A DNA stretch of 64,000 nucleotides from Serripes groenlandicus (Eukaryota; Mollusca; Bivalvia; Cardiida; Cardiidae), in contig JASEVX010000003.1 of the NCBI GenBank assembly GCA_031761405.1, positions 146,707,527-146,771,526 of the forward strand, given 5' to 3'. The notes beneath the pieces are model-generated. The model had not been told where the DNA came from and did not search any database. It worked only from the letters and a program-made list of their open reading frames with translations. The position numbers and the translations under genes are program-made. This document shows positions 1 through 10,900 of this stretch, piece by piece (the stretch's first letter is position 1; every line of letters starts with the position of its first letter).

Positions 1-497
1 ATCTGTACTTGAGCGAAATAAAGAATCTGTTCTGTTCTGTTATCTTCTATTAAGTAGCTATTTTGTATAACTTAAGTTTTACCCCGAACCAAGTTCTTGT
101 ATATGTGTCTTATTCTAAGAAGCCACCGTTCTACAGGAGTATATGACGATTTCTTCCTATTTGAATGACATATAAGGTGATTGTATCTTCATACATTTCG
201 TTTTATCTTCTTCAGCAAACGAATGGGAAACCATTTAAGGAAAAATATGGAAACTTTTCTATAAAAGAGAGTTTGATTTTTGTTGGAATATTAGAAATTG
301 TTCAACATGAGTAAATTCTCCCTTTGTCTGAATGATTTCACTTGAGTGTAAGGCATCTGCGTTCAGCTTAGAACCAGACAACTACTCTGATTTTGCCATG
401 TGTTGTTCGCCAAATAGTTTAAAGTAACTTCTACAAAGCAGAATCCATTTTGACCCTTAAAGCATAAATATGAAGGCAGGTGTGTTTCTACTTTCTA
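1..497. other. Non-coding, 3'-end-like fragment at left edge
   Basis: The first 45 bases (ttgagcgaaataaagaatct then a short cttgt/tctgt repeat) look like a transcript or retroelement 3' end with an AATAAA. Nothing else recognisable. Confidence 0.3.
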
Positions 498-709
498 TTA
501 ACCCTTTCCCTCATACGGCAATTCTGCAGCAGACGACTTTGAACGTAAATCTCCATAATTGAATAGATAACCTATGACAAAAAGTGGAAAACATTGTGAC
601 AAAAGGAGAAATTGCACGTTTTGTGCAATTTCTTCTTTTGTCACTATGTTTTCAAAAAGCCGTCTGCTGCAGAGGCGTCAGAAAGCGTCTATATGAGGGA
701 AAGGGTTAA
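498..709. mobile_element. Type-2 TTAA MITE, complete copy
   Basis: Begins TTAACCCTTTCCCTCATACG and ends ATGAGGGAAAGGGTTAA, with TTAA at both ends. Inner arms ctgcagcagacgact / gtcgtctgctgcag-like and a central palindrome (acaaaaggagaaattgcac / gtgcaatttcttcttttgt). The TTAA ends and CCCTTT start suggest a non-autonomous piggyBac-like element (inference). Degenerate or truncated relatives occur near 866-1091, 5520-5608, 14388-14560, 15340-15440, 15820-15945, 22010-22170, 40500-40747, 41144-41335, 43800-44003, 45490-45700, 51030-51172, 52335-52545, 53600-53765, 54000-54180, 57918-58045, 59810-60050, 60640-60905 and 62870-62998. Confidence 0.75.
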
Positions 710-1332
710 TCACTGCATCGTTCATTTTATCTGTATCAGGCTCTACGCGTGAGTGACCATTATCCAGTAGAGATCAGTCTAGCCGGCAAACGTAAGTTTA
801 TCAATGAACAATCAAACGGTAGGAATGCACAGGTCCATGTTAGGTTTCCATCTACATGTGTCTAGTCAACCCTTTCCATTATGCAATACATCTGCAGCAA
901 AAGACTTTGAAAACATTTAATAAAACACATTGACACCTTATAAATGGAAGAACTCTTTTTGAATAAAGTTGAAAACATTGTGACACAAGAAGAAAATACT
1001 CATATTTAGCGATTCCCCTTTAGCCACAATGTTTTTAAACGTCGTCTGCTGCAGTGGCGTCAGAAAGCACCTGTGTTAGGGCAACGATTACTATAAGTGA
1101 ATACGTATGCTGATTAAAAACGGTAACTTCATTGGCGGATTCTGCTAGCACAAGCTCGATCGATCGGTGTGTTACAACAAGATAAAGAACGCATATGCAT
1201 TTTTGTGTAGATTTATAAAGTTCGCGATAGTAATTAAATCGAATAAAACTGAAATGTAAAAAGAACAAGATAAAATGAATTACATTCATTTGTGTAGGTG
1301 TGCAGTGAATCATATTACTGATATAACGATAA

Positions 1333-1600
1333 CGTCTCGTTGGTGTAGTGGAAGAGCGTCCGACTCGAGGACGGGATCCAAAGTCGGTCATATCAAAGAC
1401 TTTAAACATAGTACTAATGGCTGCACTCCTTGGCGCTCAGAGATGCGGAATTAGGATTTCGACTGACTGACTTGTGTCTGGATAAATGAAACAGTAGTAC
1501 TGGTGACTTAACTAGGAAACACCGTGATATAACTGAAACCTTGTTGAAAGCGGCGTAAAACCCCCCAAAAAATCAATCAATCAATCAATCAATCAAACAT
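1333..1600 (+). mobile_element. tRNA-derived bivalve SINE
   Basis: tRNA-like head (tcgttggtgtagtggaagag), then a body ending gtgatataactgaaaccttg and gaaagcggcgtaaaac, and a (TCAA)n tail at about 1572-1597. Confidence 0.65.
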
Positions 1601-1730
1601 GATATAACAACATAGTATTCACATTCTATCCTTTCTACACTTTAGGAAATCGATGCCTTTTTCCTTCGAGTATTCAATTAATATATTAAAAATAAGATGC
1701 AAAACCATAGATGTTCGTCTATCATTTCAG

Positions 1731-2170
1731 CATTTTCGGCGGTCCAGTCTGGCATCGATTCATCAATCGGATTCACCGTGAAAGATACACATGAGGTATC
1801 CAACGTCAACAACATCCGGGCTTTATATCGAACACCTTCATGCGCTGGCAATCAATTCACAACCAAACTCCAACGTGAGGACACTCATATGGATTTCGTG
1901 ACGGCATCAATGACGTCGTCAGACAAGACGTCACTGATGGCAGAGTTAGTTAACTTTAGTAAAACGTGCCCCGGGACACTGTCCATTAAGCTGTTGGCGA
2001 CCGTGGACGCATATCTGAAATCGGACTATCTGACAGGAAAACCTCCGAACATTTATGGAATTCTATTTTCAACAGATATACGGAAACACAAGTATGAAAC
2101 GGTGATCAATTGTTCTCTGTTGTCTCCGTATATATGTGGAATTAATATCTCGCTTCAAGTTAGTGGGTGA
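1731..2170 (+). CDS. Probable terminal coding exon of an unidentified gene
   Basis: I do not recognise the family. A good splice acceptor (pyrimidine-rich stretch ending atcatttcag at 1721-1730) opens a frame in phase 1 that runs about 146 residues to TGA at 2168-2170, and an AATAAA follows at about 2223. The base composition is richer in G+C than the surrounding DNA and the protein is of mixed composition, with several Cys (PSCAGNQF, FSKTCPG, INCSLLSPYICG) and no low-complexity tracts, as expected of real coding DNA. The in-frame ATG at 1697 lies upstream of the acceptor and is probably not used. No other exon of this gene is visible here, so the rest should lie left of the window. A 48-bp direct duplication covers the stop codon. 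It could also be an exon of a decayed gene. Confidence 0.5.
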
Positions 2171-2233
2171 AATATAAATATCCGTGGAATTAATATCTCG
2201 CTTTAAGTTAGTGGGTGAAATATAAATAAACAC
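2138..2233. repeat. 48-bp direct duplication across a stop codon
   Basis: The segment beginning ggaattaatatctcgctt is present twice, offset by 48 bp (starts at 2138 and 2186), with one or two differences. The first copy contains the stop codon of the terminal exon; the second is in the 3' untranslated part and leads into AATAAA. Confidence 0.8.
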
Positions 2234-2684
2234 AAATATACATTTTGATTATACGTGTAATGTTTTGATATTCTTGTCAGTCATTTGTTGTTTCCAAAAT
2301 ATTATAAAGAACAGAAGGTTGATTACTTGAGCCCCACAACAATGGCATCTAAGTGGAATGCGTTGGCTAGAGTTTACAGTCTCTAGACAGGGAGACTGAG
2401 GTGTAAATGTCGATCGGAATCTCACTTAAAAACTTTCTGATGTGAATAATACTTTCTCTCCCTATCGCTAAGCGTTGCAGGGACAGCCATGTGACACATA
2501 CACATGTAGCAGTTTAATAAAACGTTAACATTACCAAGAAACGCAATGATATAACTGATTTACTACTGTTCGTTTCAAGTAATATATTTGTAATTCATTT
2601 AAAAAAAGTAGTCTGCTGCAGAGGCATGAACAGTGAGATAATCTGGATATAGGTTAAATAACTGAAAAACAGTTGTAAACGGCA

Positions 2685-2915
2685 TTAACCCGCTTACCTA
2701 TATACAACCAACAAGTCTGCAGCAGACGACTTCTCAAACATTTAGACAAACATAACTGAAATTTCTATGAATGTAAGTATAATTAAATTGAGTTAAAACA
2801 ATTGTGTCAAAAGTGGAAATTGTTCATCATAGGCAGTTTGTATTTTGCCACGCTGTTTTCAAACGGAATCGTATGCGGATGCGGCAACATTATTCTGCAA
2901 GTCGGAATGGGTTAA
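2685..2915. mobile_element. Type-2 TTAA MITE
   Basis: Starts TTAACCCGCTTACC, carries tctgcagcagacgactt, and ends GGAATGGGTTAA. The right arm is diverged. Confidence 0.6.
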
Positions 2916-3267
2916 CAACATACCACAAATGTATGTACCAATCAATTTACAAATGTATGTACCAGTTAACTTACAAATGTCATTTTGTTGAACTCTCCCA
3001 TCATTTTTTCATTTGATAATTTCGTATGAACTTAACGATATAACATTTAGCCGTTTCATGAAAGAGGTAACTTGTATAGTATGTGTGAACTGTGTAGACT
3101 TAGGTGAACTATTCATATGCACAGTATGTATAAACTAATAGAAATTTACTCAGCTGAGAACATTCGTATGTACATTTAGGACAGTCCAATGAGAGAATAT
3201 CAGTTGCCCAAATGTCGAGTCATGCGATAGAGGAATTGAGCCGCACTCTGTGAAAATCAATAGTAGG

Positions 3268-3342
3268 GCATTTGCGACCAGTGCAGACCCAGATCAGTCA
3301 ACGCATCCGCGCAATTTGGTCTGGTTCTGCACTGGTCGCCAA
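3268..3342. repeat. Bivalve palindromic interspersed repeat
   Basis: Self-complementary arms gcgaccagtgcagacc and ggttctgcactggtcgc surround a core with gcatccgcgcaa. It resembles the widespread bivalve 'gcgaccag...catccgcgcag' hairpin repeat. Confidence 0.6.
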
Positions 3343-3849
3343 TTAGTCATAGAAGGTTTCAATAAACATCTGTCAAGCAGTATCTTTTTTATCCTTGGAA
3401 CGGACTAATAGGCAGCTCTTTTTCAGTACATGTAAATATTACGTTAAGGTTGGTTTTCAAGGACCACACTCAATTCAAGTATCAGTAATTGACGATGCAA
3501 AAATGTACGTTCAGGCGCGTTGTCATGGTATATTTGTAAAAGAAGAATTACACATTATCACAATTATTTTAGCATTTTGGGAACAATGGAGACACTATCT
3601 CATTATATGAATGCGCTGATCTGGCTTGTGTCTGTGTCTGTATTGTTAGTCACGTAAACTTGAGAAACAAAAACCCAAAATAAACAGTTTCATGTTGAAT
3701 AACATACGTCTCAGAAGTCAACTTCATTTATAACATACACAAAATAATTTAAGAAAATAAAAAATCGACAAAACTACTTAAATATTAATAAAACATCACA
3801 CATTAAACGTATTATCACAGACTTCCAATATATTTTGTAAAGCGTTTTC

Positions 3850-3974
3850 TTAAGTCCAAGCCTGCGATCTGTTTTCACCATCGTCTCGCTCCTGTCTTTC
3901 CGCACCAACACTCCTCTTGACTTTCGTTATCGCCTTCTTAAACAAAATACCAACCGTCACGACTGCGCCAATTC
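3850..3974 (-). CDS. Exon 18: rest of TM and cytoplasmic tail
   Basis: Acceptor ATTTCAG|GA in phase 1. GIGAVVTVGILFKKAITKVK completes the hydrophobic segment begun in exon 17 and continues with stop-transfer basic residues. The tail ends NRSQAWT and TAA at 3850-3852. I saw no clear AATAAA on this strand just downstream. Confidence 0.83.
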
Positions 3975-4961
3975 CTGAAATACACCAGAGTCATAATTGT
4001 GCCGTCCCGCGAGTAAACCAACATTATGGCCTCGGCGTAACGTATCGATCAAGATCAGCTTGCGCAGTCCACGCAAGTTAATCCGGGCAAACAAATTCCG
4101 TCTCAGGGGGATAAAGGTATAGAGTAATGCTTTCTGAAATAGAAAATCCACAGGAGGCGAAAAGTGTATATCCGGGTAAGCCTGCGCGGAGGCTGATCCG
4201 GGTCGATACTTTACGCAGAGCCCACAATGTTGGTTTTCTCGCGGGACGGCTCATATATAGTTTTTGTTCCGCATATGCCATGTTAACCCTTTCCTTATTA
4301 CATCAAATCTCCAGCAGACGACATTTAAAACAGTTTGCTTAAAATAAAATCTATATAAATGAAAGTTTAAATTATAGTATGAGTTAGATACGAAAGCATT
4401 GTAGGAGAAATTGTCACAATGTTTCAAATGTCGTTATCTTCAGAGTTGAGACGTTCCGTGAGAAAACCAACATAATGGCCTCTGCGTAATGTATCGTCCC
4501 AGATCAGCCTGCGCGGTCCGCACAGGCTAATCCGGGCCGAAACATTCCGTATCAGAGGGATAGAGGTATATAGTAATAATTCCTGAAACAGAAAATCCAC
4601 AGGAGGCGAAAATTGTCTGTCCGGGTTTGCCTACGCGGCATGCTTAGGCTGATCCGGGTCGATACTTTTCGCAGAGTCCACAATGTTGGTTTTCTCGAGA
4701 GACGACTCAGATGTATGAGTACGTAAGAAAGGGTTAACATGAATATTGTTATCTTTGTTTAGTTAAACACGTAACATTTATTTGGAAACAAGCTTTCAGC
4801 TGATATTAATCAAGTTGGACGTCTGCTTCCTTGAGACCTAAGCAGTACCCAAAGGCAGAACCCGTTCATCACGGGATCCGAACCCGGAACCATTGGTACG
4901 AAAGGTCGACGCTCTACCATTGTACCGCTGTCTTGCACGTTTCTCATGCACACACACACAC

Positions 4962-4993
<32 letters not shown>

Positions 4994-7900
4994 GTTGCAG
5001 GCTCAGTGTGTTCGATCTAAAGTCGTTTGAATTTAATTTAATTGTATCCGAGTTAAATCAACATCCAATCAGTTATTTATAGATCAAAAGAAACTATCGA
5101 CATTATTTATCAATCAAAACAAATATATAGACAGCATATTTTTCTCGGATAATAATTTCCACTCGCATCCTAACCCTGTGTAGTCTTGTTCTGAGATTCT
5201 GTTTTAATAACTCTAAACGTGTAGACGTATTAACAGTATTGATTTACACATATTTTAATGAGTACTTGATACTTGTTTAAACTTCGATTTGAATATCAAA
5301 AAGAGTTTGCTTTACAAGGTAATGTTGGAGCTTCAATTACGTATACGATCAGCAACTAACCTTAACATAACTCGTTAATTTCAACCGAAACTGCACCAGC
5401 AACTACTCGCCTTTAAATAATGACTTAACGAATCTGTACCAGCAACTACTAGCCTTAAAAATATGACTTAACGATTGCTCATGTATCATTAAAAAGCCAT
5501 AAGGTAGCTCATGGATATTCCTTAGCCCTTTTTCACTTGCAGACGCATTTCTACGCATCTACAGCAGACGACATTTGAAAACATAATCATATATAGGAAA
5601 CGATTAAGAATAAAGTATTCCTACCTGTTAATGCCGCCGCGCCAATACCAATGGCAATAGCACTACCAGAAATAGTGTTGCCAGTCCTGTTATTGTCTCC
5701 ATTTGACTTTTGAACAGAACTGGTAGAACTTGGAACACTTGTTGACACACCGGTGCCAACTTTAGGCGCAGGCATGCTCGTACTTTTGGGACCAGTTCCT
5801 GATGATGCAGGCTTGATAGTCGATCTAGAATAACTTGGTAGGCTTGATTTCGCTTTAGATGATGTGGTCGGTTTTGATGTCGAAGGTGTCTTAGATAAAG
5901 AGGTCTTGGTAGTTATTGGTTTAGTTTTAGTTGTTGTCGGCGAAGTTGGAGTTGTCGTATTGTTGGTAGTTGTTGGATTAGTTTTAGTTGATGTCGTCGA
6001 AGATGTAGTTGGAGTACTCTTGGTAGTTGCTGGATTAGTTTGAGTTGATGTCGTCGAAGATGTTGTTGGCGTATTGTTTGTAGTTGTTGGATTAGTTTTA
6101 GTTGATGTCGTCGATGATGTTGTTGGCGTATTGTTGGTAGTTGCTGGATTAGTTTTAGTTGATTTCGTCGAAGATGTAGTTGGCGTATTGTTTGTAGTTG
6201 TTGGATTAGTTTTAGTTGTTGTCGGCGAAGTTGGAGTTGTCGTATTGTTGGTAGTTGTTGGATTAGTTTTAGTTGATGTCGTCGAAGATGTAGTTGGCGT
6301 ATTGTTGATATTTGTTGGATTAGTTTTAGTTGTTGTCGTCGAAGAAGGAGTTGTCGTATTGTTGCTAGTTCGTATAACAGGTGCAGAACTCGAAGTTGGA
6401 GGATTTAGCGTTGTTGTCAAAGGTGTACTTGACTTGGTTGTGGATACTACAGTAGCGTTTGAATTAACCGACGGTAAAGTGAAGACAACAAACGGCGACT
6501 TTTTAGTACTCGTACTCAGTACTAACTTTGTGGAGTTGGTCGGAAGGGTTGATATCGATGTTTTTATCGTTGATGGTGTTGTCGGTGTTGAAATGATGAT
6601 TTGTTTTGTGGTTGACGGAATTGTTGTTGTCGGAGTTGATGTCGTTGTCGGGGTTGTTGTAGTGGTAGAAGTTGTTGTTGGAGTTGTGGTTGTTGTCGGA
6701 GTTGTTGTAGTGGTAGAAGTCGTTGTTGGAGTTGTGGTTGTTGTCGGAGTTGTTGTCGTTGTTGGAGTTGTGGTTGTTGTCGGAGTTGTTGTCGTTGTTG
6801 GAGTTGTGGTTGTGGTAGATGTCGTTGTCGGAGTTGTGGTTGTTGTAGTGGACGTAGTGGTAGTTGTTGTTGTGGTTGTTGTTGTCTGTAAAGGAAAGTA
6901 ATTTTCTTATATTTCATCTGAACTTCTTTTGGTGACTTAATCGAGTTAAAACGAATGTGGATTATTAAAACTGACTCAAGTCGAATGAGTTGAACGATTT
7001 TTAAAATCAATAACGCTCATTTCCTGTTTACATTTTAGTAAAGTAATTTAAGCATGTCGGGTAAAAAGATAAAAAGAAGGATCTTAAGACAATGTTTTAT
7101 ATCGAATTTGCTGAATCTGTCACTGCCAACTGTACAGACCCTGAATATGTCACTGCCGACTGTACAGACCCTGAATCTGTCACTGCCGACTGTACAGACC
7201 CTGACTCTGTCACTGCCGACTGTACAGACCCTGAATATGTCACTGCCGACTGTACAGACCCATAATCTGTCACTGCCGACTGTACATACCCTGAATCTGT
7301 CACTGCCGACTGTACAGACCCTGAATCTGTCACTGTCGACTGTACAGACTCTGAATATGTCACTGCCGACTGTACAGACCCCGAATATGTCACTGCCGAC
7401 TGTACAGACCCTGAATCTGTCACTGCCAACTGTACAGACCCTGAATCTGTCACTGCCGACTGTACATACCCCGAATCTGTCACTGCCGTCGGTACAGACC
7501 CTGAATCTGTCACTGCCAACTGTACAGACCCCGAATCTGTCACTGCCGACTGTACATACCCTGAATATGTCACTGCCGACTGTACATATCCCAAATATGT
7601 CACTGCCGACTGTACAGACCCTGAATATGTCACTGCCGACTGTACAGACCCTGAATATGTCACTGCCAACTGTACAGACCCTGAATATGTCACTGCCAAC
7701 TGTACAGACCCTGAATCTGTCACTGCCGACTGTACATACCCTGAATCTGTCACTGCCAACTGTACAGACCCTGAATCTGTCACTGCCCACAATACAGACC
7801 CTGAATCTGTCACTGCCTACTGTACAGAACCCGAATATGTATACCCTGAATCTGTCACTGCCGACTGTACAGACCCTAGATCTGTCACTGCCGACTGTAC

Positions 7901-10900
7901 ATACCCTGAATCTGTAACTGCCGACTGTACATACCCTGAGTATGTCACTGCCGACTGTACAGACCCTGAATATATCACTGCCGACTGTACAGACCCTGAA
8001 TCTGTCACCGCCGACTGTACAGACCACGAATCTGTCACTGCCGACTGTACAGACCCTGGATCTGTCACTTCCGACTGTACAGACCCTGAATCTGTCACTG
8101 CCGACTGTACAGACCCTGGATCTGTCACTGCCGACTGTACAGACCCTGAATCTGTCACTGCCGACTGTACAGACCCTGGATATGTCACTTCCGACTGTAC
8201 AGACCCTGAATATGTCACTGCCGACTGTACATACCCTGAATATGTCACTGCCGACTGTACAGACCCTGAATCTGTCACTGCCGACTGTACATACCCTGAA
8301 TCTGTCACTGCCGACTGTACAGACCCTGGATCTGTCACTTCCGACTGTACAGACCCTGAATCTGTCACTGCCGACTGTACAGACCCTGGATCTGTCACTT
8401 CCGACTGTACAGACGCTGAATCTGTCACTGCCGACTGTACAGACCCTGGATCTGTCACTGCCGACTCTACAGACCATGAATCTGTCACTGCCGACTGTAC
8501 AGACCCTGAATATGTCACTGCCGACTGTACAGACCCTGGATCTGTCACTGCCGACTGTACAGACCCTGAATCTGTCACTGCCGACTGTACAGACCCTGGA
8601 TATGTCACTTCCGACTGTACAGACCCTGAATATGTCACTGCCGACTGTACATACCCTGAATCTGTCACTGCCGACTGTACAGACCCTGAATCTGTCACTG
8701 CCGACTGTACAGACCCTGAATCTGTCACTGCCGACTGTACAGACCCTGAATATGTCACTGCCGACTGTACAGACCCTGAATATGTCACTGCCTACTCTAC
8801 AGAACCCGAATATGTATACCCTGAATCTGTCACTGCCGACTGTACAGACCCTGAATCTGTCACTGCCGACTATACAGACCCTGAATCTGTCACTGCCGAC
8901 TGTACAGACCCTGAATCTGTCACTGCCGACTGTACAGACCCTGAATCTGTCACTGCCGACTATACAGACCCTGAATCTGTCACTGCCTACTGTACAGAAC
9001 CCGAATATGTATACCCTGAATCTGTCACTGCCGACTGTACAGACCCTGGATCTGTCACTACCGACTGTACAGACCCTTAATCTGTCACTGCCGACTGTAC
9101 AGAACCCGAATATGTATACCCTGAATCTGTCACTGCCGACTGTACAGAACCCGAATATGTATACCCTGAATCTGTCACTGCCGACTGTACAGACCCTGGA
9201 TCTGTCACTACCGACTGTACAGACCCCTAATCTGTCACTGCCGACTGTACAGAACCCGAATATGTATACCCTGAATCTGTCACTGCCTACTGTACAGAAC
9301 CCGAATATGTATACCCTGAATCTGTCACTGCCGACTGTACAGACCCTGGATCTGTCACTACCGACTGTACAGACCCTTAATCTGTCACTGCCGACTGTAC
9401 AGACCAATACTATACGCCTCTTTAGCAGGCTGCTTCTTTCTTTTGAAAAGAATAATATAATGAAATGAAAAGGTACTTTAAACGAGCGATTTCCTTATTT
9501 CTCCAAATTGTTTTATCTCTGCCTAATTAAATGTGCCATTCATGGAACACTATTTGAGCCCGTTAGCGCGAAATGGTAGAATATGGCTTTTTGCGAAAAG
9601 TGTAGATCCAATTCAGCATATGTATATGTACAGCCTGATCCAGTTCTATATTACTTACATAAGTTTGTTAGAAACTTCTGCTTAGGTTCCGCTAAGACTG
9701 AGAACATGTACAGGCTGAGCCGAACATACACTATACAGAAATGTCAATTTGTACCTCCTTTTACTATGGATGGCATCATGTTGAAATCATCCCCTGTACC
9801 CTTTCCACGAGAAAACCAACATTATGGACTCTGCGTAATGTATCAACCCAGATCAGCCTGCGCAGATCGCGCAGACTAATCTGGGCCGACACATTCCGTC
9901 TCAAGGGGATAGAGGTATAGAGTAATGATTCCTGAAACGAAAAATCCACAGGAAGTAAAGAGTGTCTGCCAGGGTAAGCCTGCGCGTCATACTTGCGTCA
10001 TGCTTAGGCTGATCCGGGTCGATACTTTACGCAGAGTCCACAATGTTGGTTTTCTCGTGGTACGGCTCACATGTTGCTAATAATTTACAATAATAAGGGT
10101 AATCCAGAAGTTTCTTTCGACTAATACTTATTCTGCTTAAATCGACTTTTAACAACATTACTTTCGCTTAAATCACTATGAGCGACTTTAAACAGTTTTT
10201 TTGCGCAATGTGCACCGAGATTTGTACTTCATTTTCAGTCTATATTGTTTGGTACTTATTGATAAATGATTAGCAAGACTATGCTAAAATCTCAGATCTT
10301 AGCATGCAACAAGGATGGGATGTGAGTAGCAGGAATTCGAATGGTTAACCTTTTCAGCGCCAAAGGCAATATTGACGTTTTTGATGAGTCAGCTCGTAAC
10401 GAACTGTCTCACCTGAATTCAGCATTGTTTGACTTTATCAAAATAGTCAAAAACGTTTATAACATGAGAAATGGAGTCACCCGATTTTGAACATGGAGGA
10501 GTCGATTTTAAACGATTCGGCGCTTAAAGAGTTAACATCCCCGTTCTGAGAACTTCAGGCAGAGACACATGAAATGAGTCCGCCTTTTCTAATATAGATA
10601 TACACTTGTCAGGACGAGATAAGCAATGTAAATTAAATTATAGATAACACTGTCCAGTTATCACTATTAAAACGGTTAAAAACAAATCTTGATATCAACT
10701 CACAGTACAGCTGGTATAGTTCGTCATGGTGACATTGACCTGTCCGATATTTCCCGCTACGTCGGTCGCACTTACAGCCACATAGCGGTGACAGCAATCC
10801 GTCCTGAAATATGAATCATACACATGTATGTCGTGTTGGCCACGCCACACGATAATAAAATGAGCCATCCATCGAGAAAACTAACAATATGGCATCTGCG

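Noticed and set aside
6074..6901. 275-codon valine-rich frame on the plus strand
   Set aside because: Antisense shadow of the Thr-rich stalk exon, whose splice sites and phases fit the minus strand.
7035..9468. Very long open frames on both strands (790 codons minus; 287 and 508 plus)
   Set aside because: They follow entirely from a stop-free 30-bp repeat; composition is a 10-residue loop and there are no fitting splice sites.
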